Source: Burkholderia cenocepacia
GTDB taxonomy: Bacteria > Pseudomonadota > Gammaproteobacteria > Burkholderiales > Burkholderiaceae
DNA: 64,000 bases
Assembly: GCF_014211915.1 (NCBI RefSeq)
Contig: NZ_CP060039.1
Span: 248,001-312,000 of the forward strand
Direction: 5' to 3'
The translations under genes and the position numbers were made by a program. The notes below the pieces were generated by a model. The model made no database searches. It was not told where the DNA came from and saw nothing but the letters and a program-made list of their open reading frames with translations. Shown here piece after piece: positions 11,212-22,061 of the stretch; positions within the stretch are counted from its first letter, which is position 1, and the number at the start of each line of letters is the position of its first letter.

Positions 11212-11346
11212 GGATGTCAGCGCGGCCCCGAACCGGGCCGCGAATGGCTGCGGCAGCGGCCACCGTCAGGTTGCCCGTCGCCGGGCGCCCGTCGTCGGAT
11301 GCCCGTCGCAGCCTTTTCACGATTCTTTTTGCAGGTGACTCAAGCA

Positions 11347-12243
11347 ATGGCACAACCACGCCGAACTTCGAAGCAGTCGAAACAAGCCGGAGGGACATTT
11401 CTTGGAATCGTGCTGGGCCTGATCGTCGGCCTCGCAATCGCCGTGGTGGTGGCGCTCTACATCACGCGTTCGCCGTCGCCGTTCGTCTCGAAGGTCGCGC
11501 CGCCGCCGGCCGACAACGGCGCGAGCCAGCCGCAGCAGTTCGACCCGAACCGCGCGCTGCAGGGCAAGACGCCCGGCCAGCCGGTGCCGCAGGCCGCGCA
11601 ATCGGCGCCGCCGAACACCGCGCCCGGCCAGGCCGCGAACCAGACCCAGGGCGGCCTGCTGCCCGAGCCGCAGATCGTCGAAGTGCCGCCGTCGGGTAAC
11701 ACGAACGGCGCCACCGGCTCGAGCAACACCACCGCGTCGAACACGCCGTCGTCGGGCAACGGCGTCGCCGTCGCGCCGAAGCCGGCCGACACCACGCCGC
11801 CGCCGAAGAAGACGCAACAGGCGCAGCAACAGCAGCAAGGCGGCGAGGACGACCTCGCCCGCTTCGCCGCGCAGAAGCAGGCGCAGCAGGCCGCCGCGCA
11901 AAAGCAGCAGCAACAGCAGCAGGCCGCGAACACGCCGAAGCCGACGTCGTCGGCCGGGGCCGCGGCGGCAGCAGCGGCGAAGCCGCCGACCGCGAACGAC
12001 GCGAACACCGGCTACTTCCTGCAGGTGGGTGCGTACAAGACGGAAGGCGATGCCGAGCAGCAGCGTGCGCGCCTCGGCTTCCAGGGCTTCGAATCGAAGG
12101 TGTCGAAGCGCGACGTCAGCGGCGTGACCTATTTCCGCGTGCGGGTCGGCCCGTTCTCGAAGTTCGAGGATATGAACTCGGCCCGCCAGCGCCTGTCCGA
12201 TGCAGGTGTCGACACGGCGGTGATCCGCTTCACGAAGCAGTAA
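11347..12243 (+). CDS. SPOR domain-containing protein (FtsN-like)
   Basis: A 298-residue bitopic inner-membrane protein. It has a short basic cytoplasmic tail, one membrane helix at about 18-40 (FLGIVLGLIVGLAIAVVVAL), and a long Pro/Gln/Ala-rich periplasmic linker with poly-Gln tracts around 155-205. A C-terminal SPOR domain (about 220-298: GYFLQVGAYKTEGDAEQQRARL, FRVRVGPF) binds denuded septal peptidoglycan. The layout is that of FtsN, a divisome activator, though FtsN is poorly conserved and the gene name is not certain. The ATG at 11347 gives the expected short cytoplasmic tail. Confidence 0.88.
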   Translation: MAQPRRTSKQSKQAGGTFLGIVLGLIVGLAIAVVVALYITRSPSPFVSKVAPPPADNGASQPQQFDPNRALQGKTPGQPVPQAAQSAPPNTAPGQAANQTQGGLLPEPQIVEVPPSGNTNGATGSSNTTASNTPSSGNGVAVAPKPADTTPPPKKTQQAQQQQQGGEDDLARFAAQKQAQQAAAQKQQQQQQAANTPKPTSSAGAAAAAAAKPPTANDANTGYFLQVGAYKTEGDAEQQRARLGFQGFESKVSKRDVSGVTYFRVRVGPFSKFEDMNSARQRLSDAGVDTAVIRFTKQ

Positions 12244-12313
12244 GCCAACCGGCCGAGCCCACGCAGAACCCGTTACGTTCCGTAACCCGAGCAACTGATT
12301 CGACGTTCACAAC

Positions 12314-12952
12314 ATGAAAAAACTGCTTAGCACGCTCCTTCTGTCCCTCGGCCTGGCCGCCGGCCTCGCCCAGGCTTCGCCCGCCGCGCCGGCCTCCGGC
12401 AAGGACTTCGAGGTGATGAAGTCGCCGCAGCCGGTGTCCGCGCCGGCCGGCAAGGTCGAGGTGATCGAGTTCTTCTGGTACGGCTGCCCGCACTGCTACG
12501 AATTCGAGCCGACGATCGAGGCCTGGGTGAAGAAGCAGGGCAACAACATCGACTTCAAGCGCGTGCCGGTCGCATTCCGTGACGATTTCCTCCCGCACTC
12601 GAAGCTGTTCTACGCGGTATCCGCGCTCGGCATCTCCGAGAAGGTCACGCCGGCGATCTTCAACGCGATCCACAAGCAGAAGAACTACCTGCTGACGCCG
12701 CAGGCGCAGGCCGACTTCCTGGCCACGCAGGGCGTCGACAAGAAGAAGTTCATGGACGCGTACAACTCGTTCAGCGTGCAGGGCGAGGTGAACCAGTCGG
12801 CCAAGCTGCTGAAGGACTACGCGATCGACGGCGTGCCGACGGTCGTCGTCCAGGGCAAGTACAAGACGGGCCCGGCTTACACGAACAGCATCCCGGGTAC
12901 CGCGCAGGTGCTCGACTTCCTCGTGAAGCAGGTTCAGGACAAGAAGCTCTGA
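12314..12952 (+). CDS. dsbA: Thiol:disulfide interchange protein DsbA
   Basis: A 212-residue periplasmic oxidoreductase that introduces disulfide bonds into exported proteins and is reoxidised by DsbB. A signal peptide covers about residues 1-21 (MKKLLSTLLLSLGLAAGLAQA). The thioredoxin-fold active site is Cys58-Pro-His-Cys61 in FFWYGCPHCYEF. The cis-proline loop is GVPTVVV. The length is typical of DsbA. It follows the SPOR gene by 70 bp on the same strand. Confidence 0.95.
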   Translation: MKKLLSTLLLSLGLAAGLAQASPAAPASGKDFEVMKSPQPVSAPAGKVEVIEFFWYGCPHCYEFEPTIEAWVKKQGNNIDFKRVPVAFRDDFLPHSKLFYAVSALGISEKVTPAIFNAIHKQKNYLLTPQAQADFLATQGVDKKKFMDAYNSFSVQGEVNQSAKLLKDYAIDGVPTVVVQGKYKTGPAYTNSIPGTAQVLDFLVKQVQDKKL

Positions 12953-12971
12953 TCCCCGTCCGCGCGCCGGC

Positions 12972-13745
12972 ATGACTACTCCGCTGAAAGTCTTCATCAC
13001 CGGCGCGTCGAGCGGCCTCGGCCTTGCGATGGCCGAGGAATACGCCCGCCAGGGCGCCACGCTCGCCCTCGTCGCGCGCCGCACCGATGCACTCGATGCG
13101 TTCGCGCGGCGGTTCCCGAAGCTGTCCATCTCCGTCTATTCCGCCGACGTGCGCGACGCCGATGCGCTCGCGACGGCCGCCGCGTCGTTCATCGCCGCGC
13201 ACGGCTGCCCCGACGTCGTGATCGCGAACGCGGGTATCAGCCAGGGCGCCGTCACTGGTCAGGGCGACCTCGCGGCGTTCCGCGACGTAATGGACATCAA
13301 CTACTACGGGATGGTCGCGACGTTCGAGCCATTCGTCGGCCCGATGACGGCCGCGCGCCACGGCACGCTGGTCGGCGTCGCGAGCGTCGCCGGCGTGCGC
13401 GGCCTGCCCGGCTCCGGTGCGTACAGCGCGTCGAAATCGGCCGCGATCAAGTATCTGGAAGCGCTGCGCGTCGAGCTGCGCCCGGCCGGCGTCGGCGTCG
13501 TGACGATCGCGCCCGGCTACATCCGCACGCCGATGACCGCGCACAACCCGTACCGGATGCCGTTCCTGATGGACGCCGATCGCTTCGCCGCGCGCGCGGC
13601 ACGCGCGATCGCCCGGCAGCACGCATTCCGCGTGATTCCGTGGCAGATGGGTGTCGTCGCGAAGGTGCTGCACGTGCTGCCGCGCTGGCTGTACGACCGC
13701 CTGTTCGAAAAGGCGCCGCGCAAGCCGAAGGCCGGCGCGCACTGA
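12972..13745 (+). CDS. SDR family oxidoreductase
   Basis: A 257-residue NAD(P)-dependent short-chain dehydrogenase. The cofactor motif TGASSGLG is at about 10-17, NAG in VIANAGIS is mid-protein, and the catalytic Tyr151-x3-Lys155 lies in GAYSASK. The C-terminal region ends in a basic, hydrophobic segment (KVLHVLPRWLYDRLF) that may associate with membrane. It starts 19 bp after dsbA and is probably co-transcribed with it. The substrate is unknown. Confidence 0.88.
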   Translation: MTTPLKVFITGASSGLGLAMAEEYARQGATLALVARRTDALDAFARRFPKLSISVYSADVRDADALATAAASFIAAHGCPDVVIANAGISQGAVTGQGDLAAFRDVMDINYYGMVATFEPFVGPMTAARHGTLVGVASVAGVRGLPGSGAYSASKSAAIKYLEALRVELRPAGVGVVTIAPGYIRTPMTAHNPYRMPFLMDADRFAARAARAIARQHAFRVIPWQMGVVAKVLHVLPRWLYDRLFEKAPRKPKAGAH

Positions 13746-13771
13746 AAGCTGCCTTGAGCGATGTCACCCGT

Positions 13772-13801
13772 GCCCCGTTTCTGCTCAAACGCGGGCTTTT
13801 T
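13772..13801 (+). terminator. Terminator after the SDR gene
   Basis: GCCC-CGTTT pairs with AAACG-C-GGGC (nine pairs with one bulged C) and is followed by TTTTT. It closes the transcription unit before the TnpB element. Confidence 0.7.
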
Positions 13802-13879
13802 CGGCTGTTCCTTCCGTTTTGGCGCCTTTGTGCAAGCACTGCACGCTTTGCCCTTGCGCACGACAGCCCATGGCATTCA

Positions 13880-15241
13880 GGGCTCGGGGCGAGAAGTATC
13901 CCCAAGGGTATGTCCTTCGGGGCATAGCGCTGACGTCGCAGACATCCTTGACAGCGTGCTTTCGCGAGTTGATATGCTCAAATCATGCAACGCTTCCAAG
14001 CCTTCAAGTACGAACTGATGCCGACCGGTGAACAACAGCGCCAGATGCGCAGTTTCGCCGGAGCGTGTCGGTTCGTCTTCAACAAGGCGTTGGCATTGCA
14101 AAAGGAGCGCTTCGAGCGCGGTGAAAAGAAGCTCGGATACTCGGAGTTGTGCCGATTGATCACGGCGTGGCGCAACGCTCCGGAGACGCCATGGCTCAAG
14201 GCGGCGCCGACTCATCCGCTGCAACAGTCGCTCAAAGACTTGGAACGCGCTTACACGAACTTCTTCGCCAAACGTGCCGGCTTTCCGCGCTTCAAGAAGA
14301 AGGGTCGGTCGGACAGCTTCCGTTATCCCGATCCGAAGCAGATCGAGGTCGATCAGCGAACCAGTCGCATCTTTCTGCCCAAGCTCGGCTGGCTGCGCTA
14401 TCGCAACAGCCGCGCTGTGCTGGGCGACGTGAAGCAAGTCACGGTACTGGTCAGCGGTGGCAAGTGGCATGTGAGCATCCAGACTGAACGAGTTGCCGAG
14501 CGACCTGTTCCCAATGGCGGCGCAATCGGCATCGATTTGGGCATCGTTCGCTTCGCCACGCTCTCGGACGGTACGTTCTACGCGCCGCTGAACAGTTTCA
14601 GGCGGCATGAGGTTGCGCTGCGCCGTGCGCAGCAGGCGATGAGTCGCAAATTGAAATTCAGCAACAACTGGAAGAAGGCAAAAACCCGCGTCCAGCGCAT
14701 CCACTCCCGAATCGGCAACGCTCGCCGGGACTTTCTGCACAAAGCCACGACCACGATCAGCCAAAACCACGCGATGGTGTGTATCGAGGATTTGCAGGTG
14801 CGGAACATGTCCAGATCGGCGGCAGGCTGCGCGGAGCAACCGGGAAGGAATGTTCGGGTCAAGTCTGGCCTGAACAAATCCATCCTCGATCAGGGCTGGT
14901 TCGAGTTTCGGCGCCAGCTGGATTACAAGCTGGCGTGGAGCGGCGGGCATCTAATCGCAGTATCGCCGCGGAACACGAGCCGAACCTGCCCGTGTTGCGG
15001 GTACGTGTCGGCGGAAAACCGGCTCACTCAAGCCCGTTTCGAGTGCGTGAATTGCAGTTTCGAGGAAAACGCCGATCTCGTCGGCGCGATCAATGTCCTC
15101 AGGGCGGGACACGCCCGTTGCGCCTGTGAAGTGAGCGATGCAACAAGATCGCCAGCAGCAGGAACCCACCGAAGCGAACTGGCTGCGTAAGCAGCCAAAC
15201 GCAGCAGGAGTCGCGCAGTTTTTACTGAGCGAGGATGTCAA
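13880..15241 (+). mobile_element. IS605/IS1341-type element carrying only tnpB
   Basis: A single tnpB gene flanked by subterminal hairpins instead of terminal inverted repeats, as in the IS200/IS605 family. The left hairpin is CCCCAAGG/CCTT(C)GGGG at 13900-13922. The right-end region contains GGGCG/CGCCC (15102-15116) and a perfect TGGCTGC/GCAGCCA hairpin (15180-15197). The right tip is placed after TCAA at 15238-15241, by analogy with the cleavage tetranucleotide of IS608. The left tip is not certain; TTCA at 13876-13879 is a candidate adjacent motif. There is no tnpA, so movement would need a transposase in trans. The insertion lies between the SDR gene and a peptide-binding-protein gene and disrupts neither. 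Confidence 0.75.
13985..15190 (+). CDS. tnpB: TnpB, RNA-guided endonuclease of an IS605-family element
   Basis: A 401-residue protein with all TnpB hallmarks. It has an N-terminal helix-turn-helix and WED-like part. The RuvC catalytic acidic residues are Asp184 (GIDLG), Glu268 (CIEDL) and Asp364 (ENADL). A four-cysteine zinc finger is inserted before the last one (Cys335/Cys338 and Cys354/Cys357). TnpB proteins are ancestors of Cas12 that cut DNA next to a short adjacent motif, guided by an RNA from the element's right end. The intact triad and length suggest an active nuclease. The ATG at 13985 lies just inside the left end, and the stop codon lies in the loop of the right-end hairpin. Confidence 0.9.
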   Translation: MQRFQAFKYELMPTGEQQRQMRSFAGACRFVFNKALALQKERFERGEKKLGYSELCRLITAWRNAPETPWLKAAPTHPLQQSLKDLERAYTNFFAKRAGFPRFKKKGRSDSFRYPDPKQIEVDQRTSRIFLPKLGWLRYRNSRAVLGDVKQVTVLVSGGKWHVSIQTERVAERPVPNGGAIGIDLGIVRFATLSDGTFYAPLNSFRRHEVALRRAQQAMSRKLKFSNNWKKAKTRVQRIHSRIGNARRDFLHKATTTISQNHAMVCIEDLQVRNMSRSAAGCAEQPGRNVRVKSGLNKSILDQGWFEFRRQLDYKLAWSGGHLIAVSPRNTSRTCPCCGYVSAENRLTQARFECVNCSFEENADLVGAINVLRAGHARCACEVSDATRSPAAGTHRSELAA

Positions 15242-15260
15242 GGTATGCTATTCGCCAGCC
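15100..15260 (+). ncRNA. Predicted right-end (omega/re) RNA with guide
   Basis: In IS605-family elements the guide RNA scaffold overlaps the 3' end of tnpB and the right end, and the guide is the flanking host sequence. Hairpins at 15102-15116 and 15180-15197 and the tip at about 15241 fit this. The guide would therefore begin at 15242 with GGTATGCTATTCGCC. Both boundaries are inferred from the family, not from measured RNA; the 5' end is arbitrary. Confidence 0.5.
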
Positions 15261-15336
15261 GCGTCGGCCCTGCCCGCTTCCGGGCCGCGCCTGCCTCCGT
15301 CATTCAGCGAAAAACACACGCCACGTGGGAGATCCT

Positions 15337-16941
15337 ATGCACGTCAAGCTGTTCGCCGCGGCCGCCGTGGCCACGGCCCTCGCCGCCCTTGCCGCCCCCG
15401 GCCTCGCCGCCGCCAAGCCGCTCACCGTCTGCACGGAATCGAGCCCGGACGGCTTCGACGTCGTGCAGTACAACTCGCTCGTCACGACCAACGCATCGGC
15501 CGACGTGATCTTCAACACGCTCGTGTCCTACGACGAAGCCGCGAAGAAGGTCGTGCCCGCGCTCGCGGACAAATGGGAAGCGAGCGCCGACGGCCTCACG
15601 TATACGTTCCACCTGCGCCCGAACGTCGCGTTCCAGACCACCGACTACTTCAAGCCGGGCCGCACGCTGAACGCGGACGATGTCGTGTTCACGTTCACGC
15701 GGATGCTCGACGATGCGAATCCGTGGCACAAGGTGGCCGGCGCGAGCGGCTTTCCGCACGCGCAGTCGATGGGTCTCGTGAAGCTCGTGAAATCGGTCAC
15801 GAAGGTCGACGACAGCACGGTGAAGTTCGTGCTGAACGAACCGAACGCGACGTTCGTGCCGATCCTGACGATGGGCTTCGCGTCGATCTACTCGGCCGAA
15901 TACGCGGACCAGCTGCTGAAGGCCGGCAAGCAGGCCGACCTGAACGCGAAGCCGGTCGGCACCGGCCCGTTCGTGCTGAAGAGCTATACGAAGGACGCGC
16001 TGATCCGCTACGACGCGAATCCGACGTACTGGGGCACGAAGCCGAAGGTCGACCGGCTGATCTACGCGATCACGCCCGACCCGTCGGTGCGCCTGCAGAA
16101 GGTGAAGGCCGGCGAATGCCAGATCGCGCTGTCGCCGAAGCCGCAGGACGTGCTCGCCGCGAAAGGCGAAAGCGCGCTGAAGGTCGTGCAGACGCCCGCG
16201 TTCATGACCGCGTTCGTCGCGCTGAACACGCAGAAGAAGCCGCTCGACAACGACAAGGTGCGCGAGGCGCTGAACCTCGCGTTCGACCGTGCGACCTACC
16301 TGAAGGTCGTGTTCGACAACACCGCGACGGCCGCGAACAACCCGTATCCGCCGAATACGTGGAGCTATGCGAAGGACGTCGCGCCGTATGCGTACGATCC
16401 CGCGAAGGCAAAGCAGCTGCTCGCGCAGGCCGGCTTCCCGAACGGCTTCTCGACCACCATCTGGACGCGCCCGACCGGCAGCGTGCTGAATCCGAACCCG
16501 AAGGTCGGCGCGGAACTGCTGCAGGCCGACCTCGCGAAGATCGGCGTGAAGGCCGAGGTCAAGGTGATCGAATGGGGCGAGCTGATCAAGCAGGCGAAGC
16601 TCGGCCAGCATGACATGCTGTTCATGGGCTGGGCCGGCGACAACGGCGATCCGGACAACTACCTGTCGCCGCTGTTCAGCTGTAATGCGGTGAAGTCGGG
16701 CATCAACTTCGCGCGCTTCTGCGATGCGCAGCTCGACAAGCTGATCGCCGACGGCAAGTCGACCGCCGACCAGGCCAAGCGCGCGAAGCTGTACGAAAGC
16801 GCGCAGAAGATCATCCACGACCAGGCGCTGTGGATTCCGCTCGGCTACCCGACCGCGGCCGCGTTGACGCGCACGAACGTGAGCGGCTATCACGTGAGTC
16901 CGTTCGGACGGCAGAACTTCACGACGGTCGCCGTGCAGTAA
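15337..16941 (+). CDS. Peptide ABC transporter substrate-binding protein (DppA-like)
   Basis: A 534-residue periplasmic solute-binding protein of family 5 (SBP_bac_5). The signal peptide covers about residues 1-25 (ends APGLAAA). The mature protein begins KPLTVCTESSPDGFDV and shows family landmarks such as LADKWEASADGLTYTFHLR and VGTGPFVLKSY. It matches dipeptide and heme-peptide binding DppA in length and order. No permease or ATPase genes follow, so it must serve a transporter encoded elsewhere. I chose ATG 15337, which has a GGGAGA site. The TnpB element ends about 95 bases upstream and may have replaced its native promoter region. Confidence 0.92.
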   Translation: MHVKLFAAAAVATALAALAAPGLAAAKPLTVCTESSPDGFDVVQYNSLVTTNASADVIFNTLVSYDEAAKKVVPALADKWEASADGLTYTFHLRPNVAFQTTDYFKPGRTLNADDVVFTFTRMLDDANPWHKVAGASGFPHAQSMGLVKLVKSVTKVDDSTVKFVLNEPNATFVPILTMGFASIYSAEYADQLLKAGKQADLNAKPVGTGPFVLKSYTKDALIRYDANPTYWGTKPKVDRLIYAITPDPSVRLQKVKAGECQIALSPKPQDVLAAKGESALKVVQTPAFMTAFVALNTQKKPLDNDKVREALNLAFDRATYLKVVFDNTATAANNPYPPNTWSYAKDVAPYAYDPAKAKQLLAQAGFPNGFSTTIWTRPTGSVLNPNPKVGAELLQADLAKIGVKAEVKVIEWGELIKQAKLGQHDMLFMGWAGDNGDPDNYLSPLFSCNAVKSGINFARFCDAQLDKLIADGKSTADQAKRAKLYESAQKIIHDQALWIPLGYPTAAALTRTNVSGYHVSPFGRQNFTTVAVQ

Positions 16942-16954
16942 CCGTGCGTGGCGC

Positions 16955-16985
16955 GCAAGCGACGGCGTGCACGCCGCTCGCTTGC
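16955..16985 (+). terminator. Long inverted repeat after the dppA-like gene
   Basis: GCAAGCG (16955-16961) pairs with CGCTTGC (16979-16985) around an inner CGGCGTGCACGCCG palindrome, 13 bases beyond the stop. It forms a very stable hairpin without a T tract and is probably the transcript end. Confidence 0.45.
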
Positions 16986-17002
16986 GGCCCGCGCGCCGCG
17001 CT

Positions 17003-17011
17003 TGCTACACT
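17003..17011 (+). promoter_or_regulatory. Extended -10 promoter for the ABC-F gene
   Basis: TGC-TACACT matches an extended -10 element (TGnTAtAAT-like) about 120 bases ahead of the ABC-F start. No good -35 hexamer is seen, as is common with extended -10 promoters. Confidence 0.35.
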
Positions 17012-17133
17012 GCGCGCCTGTTCCTCATACCGGACGCCAGCCAAAGTGAACCACTAAGCCTTCCCGAAATGTTTTCGCCGCCCGTGCCACGCACGCCGCG
17101 CGCGAAGGTCTTCACGCATTTTTGGAGGTGCTC

Positions 17134-18789
<1,656 letters not shown>

Positions 18790-18805
18790 CGGCGACGCAG
18801 CGTGC

Positions 18806-19885
18806 TCAGCCGGCGGTACGGAACCGCAGCACCCCGTCGTCGCCCTGCTCGCGCACGAGTTCGCCCGCGAGCCACAGCAGGTTCAGGTGCGCGAGCGCCT
18901 CGCCGAGCGCGAACGTCATCTGGTGGATATCGAGCTCGCGGCGGCGGAACATGATCGGCACGATATCGGCCGCGCTCATCGGCTGCTCCGCGCACGCGAC
19001 GCGCACCTCGGCCAGGCGCGCATCGTGGTGTTCGCGCAGTTGCGCGATGCGCGTGCGCACGCCGCGGAACGGCTTGCCGTGCGACGGCAGCACGAGCGTG
19101 TCGGGCGCCATCGTCTCGTAGCGGCCGAGCGATTCGAGGTACAGCGCGAGCGGATTTGCTTCCGGCTCGAGGTCGAACACCGACACGTTCGTCGAGATGC
19201 GCGGCAGCACCATGTCGCCGGAAATCAGCACGCCGTCCGCTTCGCTGTAGAGCGCGCAATGTTCAGGCGAATGACCGAAGCCGGTGACGACGCGCCACGT
19301 GCGCGCGCCGATCGTCACCGCGTCGCCTTCGCGCAGGCGCCGGTAGCGCGGCGGCACGGCCGGCACGAGGTCCGCGTAGTAGCTGCGGCGGTTGCGCAGC
19401 TTGTCGAGCGCGGCCGGATCGGTCAGCCCGTGGCGCGCGAAGTGATCGGCGGCGGCCGCGCCGCCCGCGTTCGACCCGTTGCCGGCCGCCATCAGGCAGC
19501 CGAACATATATTCGCCGAGCGTCATCCACAGCCGCACGTTCCAGCGGCCCTTGTCACCGCCTTCGCACAGCCAGTTCGCGAGGCCGAAGTGATCGGGGTG
19601 GCAGTGCGTGACGAGCACGCGCAGCACGGGCAGGCCGTCGAGCTGCGTGTCGAAGATCTGCTCCCAGTGCGTGCGGATCGCGTCCGACGCGATACCGCAA
19701 TCGACCACCGTCCAGCCGGCCTGCCCGTCGATCTCGTCGCGCAACAGCCAGAGATTGATGTGATCGAGCGAGAACGGCAGCGGCATGCGCAGCCAGCGCA
19801 CGCCGGGCGCGACCTCGAACGTGTCGCCCGCGGCGGGCAGCGTATCGGCGAAGGGGTAGTCGAGCTGGTGTTCCAGGGCGTTCAT
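18806..19885 (-). CDS. MBL-fold metallo-hydrolase
   Basis: A 359-residue protein with the metallo-beta-lactamase fold. The zinc motif His94-x-His96-x-Asp98-His99 lies in THCHPDH, further ligands are the histidine in GFGHSPEH and the aspartate in LISGDMVL, and SHGKPF is near residue 265. A C-terminal helical extension (HQMTFALGEALAHLNLL) matches the winged-helix tail of LACTB2-like hydrolases. The likely activity is hydrolysis of a thioester or phosphoester, but the substrate is unknown. It ends 17 bases from the convergent ABC-F gene and is divergent from aceK. Confidence 0.87.
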   Translation of the reverse strand: MNALEHQLDYPFADTLPAAGDTFEVAPGVRWLRMPLPFSLDHINLWLLRDEIDGQAGWTVVDCGIASDAIRTHWEQIFDTQLDGLPVLRVLVTHCHPDHFGLANWLCEGGDKGRWNVRLWMTLGEYMFGCLMAAGNGSNAGGAAAADHFARHGLTDPAALDKLRNRRSYYADLVPAVPPRYRRLREGDAVTIGARTWRVVTGFGHSPEHCALYSEADGVLISGDMVLPRISTNVSVFDLEPEANPLALYLESLGRYETMAPDTLVLPSHGKPFRGVRTRIAQLREHHDARLAEVRVACAEQPMSAADIVPIMFRRRELDIHQMTFALGEALAHLNLLWLAGELVREQGDDGVLRFRTAG

Positions 19886-20187
19886 CGGTGGGGCGTCTCG
19901 TCGTTATCGGTGCGAATGCGCGCCGGCGGCACGCGCGGCGGGCGGTGCGTCGATTCTATCGCCGTCGCGGGAAAGACGTGCCCGGCGCCCTGCGGCGCGT
20001 CAAAAAAAGTTCGTGTCAGAATCGGTTCCGTACCCGTATCTTTACGCGAAGATGCACCGAACGGCCCCTAACGGCGAGCAACACGCCGATTGACGACCGC
20101 TCGCACGCCTCGCCGAAAGTCATTGAAACGCCGACTTGGGCGCTAAAATGGCGGGTGCTTACAGCCCCTTGAACGAGCCTGCACGCG
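19886..20187. promoter_or_regulatory. Divergent promoter region, MBL hydrolase and aceK
   Basis: This gene-free 302-bp spacer serves two divergent genes. Toward aceK, TTGAAA (20123-20128) and TAAAAT (20144-20149) lie 15 bp apart, a short but plausible sigma70 pair 39 bases before the aceK ATG. I see no clear palindromic operator and no small ORF with a ribosome site. Confidence 0.35.
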
Positions 20188-22005
20188 ATGAATCACTTCC
20201 CCAAACTGCTGTCGTCGCAGATCGGTTTCGACGTCGCGCAGTCGATGCTCGAATACTTCGATCGCCATTACCGGATCTTCCGCGAAGCGGCGGTCGATGC
20301 GAAGACGCTGTTCGAGCGCGGCGACTGGCACGGGCTGCAGCGGCTCGCGCGCGAGCGGATCACGTCGTACGACGAACGCGTGAAGGAATGCGTCGAGGTG
20401 CTGGAAGACGAATACGACGCGGAGAACATCGACGACGAAGTGTGGCAGCAGATCAAGCTGCACTACATCGGCCTGCTCACGTCGCACCGCCAGCCCGAGT
20501 GCGCGGAAACCTTCTTCAATTCGGTGTGCTGCAAGATCCTGCACCGCTCGTATTTCAGCAACGATTTCATCTTCGTGCGCCCGGCGATCTCGACCGAGTA
20601 TCTGGAGAACGACGAGCCCGCCGCGAAACCGACCTACCGCGCGTACTATCCGGGCACCGACGGGCTCGCGGTCACGCTCGAGCGCATCGTCACGAACTTC
20701 CAGCTCGACCCGCCGTTCGAGGATCTCGCGCGCGACATCGGCTGCGTGATGCAGGCGATCGACGACGAATTCGGCCACTTCGACGAAGCGCCGAATTTCC
20801 AGATCCACGTGCTGTCGTCGCTGTTTTTCCGCAACAAGAGCGCGTACATCGTCGGCCGCATCATCAACGCCGACCGCGTGCTGCCGTTCGCGGTGCCGAT
20901 CCGCCACGTGCGCCCCGGCGTGCTCGCGCTCGACACCGTGCTGCTGCGCCGCGACCTGCTGCAGATCATCTTCAGCTTCTCGCATTCGTACTTCCTCGTC
21001 GACATGGGCGTGCCGTCCGCGTACGTGGATTTCCTCTGCACGATCATGCCGGGCAAGCCGAAGGCCGAGATCTACACGTCGGTCGGGCTGCAGAAGCAGG
21101 GCAAGAACCTGTTCTACCGCGACCTGCTGCACCATCTGTCGCATTCGAGCGACCGCTTCATCATCGCGCCCGGGATCAAGGGCCTCGTGATGCTCGTGTT
21201 CACGCTGCCGTCGTTCCCGTACGTGTTCAAGATCATCAAGGACCACTTCCCGCCGCCGAAGGAAACGACGCGCGCGCAGATCATGGAGAAGTACCAGCTC
21301 GTGAAGCGCCACGACCGGCTCGGGCGGATGGCCGACACGCTCGAGTATTCGAGCGTCGCGCTGCCGCTCGCGCGGCTCGATCACGCGCTCGTGCGCGAAC
21401 TCGAGAAGGAAGTGCCGTCGCTGCTCGAATACGAGGACGACAAGCTCGTGATCAAGCACCTGTACATCGAGCGCCGGATGACGCCGCTGAACCTGTACCT
21501 GCAGAACGGCAGCGACGCGGACGTCGAGCACGGCGTGAAGGAATACGGCAACGCGGTGAAGGAGCTGATGAAGGCGAACATCTTCCCCGGCGACATGCTG
21601 TACAAGAACTTCGGCGTCACGCGCCACGGCCGCGTCGTGTTCTACGACTACGACGAGATCGAATACCTGACCGACTGCAACGTGCGGCGCGTGCCGCCGC
21701 CGCGCAACGAGGAAGACGAGCTGTCCGGCGAACCGTGGTATACCGTCGGCCCGCACGACATCTTTCCGGAGACCTACGGGCCGTTCCTGCTCGGCGACCC
21801 GCGCGTGCGCAGCGTCTTCATGAAGCATCACGCGGACTTTTTCGACCCCGCGCTGTGGCAGGCGAGCAAGGACAAGCTGATGCAGGGCGAACTGCCCGAT
21901 TTTTATCCGTACGACGCGACCCTGCGCTTTAGCGTGCGCTACCCCGCGCGCTTCGGCGCGACGGGCGAGAACGACGGCGCAGGCGACGCGCAGCGCGCCG
22001 CCTGA
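20188..22005 (+). CDS. aceK: Isocitrate dehydrogenase kinase/phosphatase
   Basis: A 605-residue bifunctional enzyme that phosphorylates and dephosphorylates isocitrate dehydrogenase to divide carbon between the TCA cycle and the glyoxylate shunt. Family landmarks run from the N-terminal regulatory domain ([21 protein letters not shown] region) through the kinase-like domain with [12 protein letters not shown] and the [15 protein letters not shown] metal-site segment. The length is normal. It stands alone, not in an aceBAK operon, which is usual in Burkholderia. Confidence 0.96.
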   Translation: MNHFPKLLSSQIGFDVAQSMLEYFDRHYRIFREAAVDAKTLFERGDWHGLQRLARERITSYDERVKECVEVLEDEYDAENIDDEVWQQIKLHYIGLLTSHRQPECAETFFNSVCCKILHRSYFSNDFIFVRPAISTEYLENDEPAAKPTYRAYYPGTDGLAVTLERIVTNFQLDPPFEDLARDIGCVMQAIDDEFGHFDEAPNFQIHVLSSLFFRNKSAYIVGRIINADRVLPFAVPIRHVRPGVLALDTVLLRRDLLQIIFSFSHSYFLVDMGVPSAYVDFLCTIMPGKPKAEIYTSVGLQKQGKNLFYRDLLHHLSHSSDRFIIAPGIKGLVMLVFTLPSFPYVFKIIKDHFPPPKETTRAQIMEKYQLVKRHDRLGRMADTLEYSSVALPLARLDHALVRELEKEVPSLLEYEDDKLVIKHLYIERRMTPLNLYLQNGSDADVEHGVKEYGNAVKELMKANIFPGDMLYKNFGVTRHGRVVFYDYDEIEYLTDCNVRRVPPPRNEEDELSGEPWYTVGPHDIFPETYGPFLLGDPRVRSVFMKHHADFFDPALWQASKDKLMQGELPDFYPYDATLRFSVRYPARFGATGENDGAGDAQRAA

Positions 22006-22061
22006 CGCCGGTAACACCCGATCCGATATCGACTTGATTTCCGCCAACGGAATCCACACCG

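Noticed and set aside
13985..15190. tnpB as a pseudogene
   Set aside because: Full length, with all three RuvC acidic residues and the zinc finger present.
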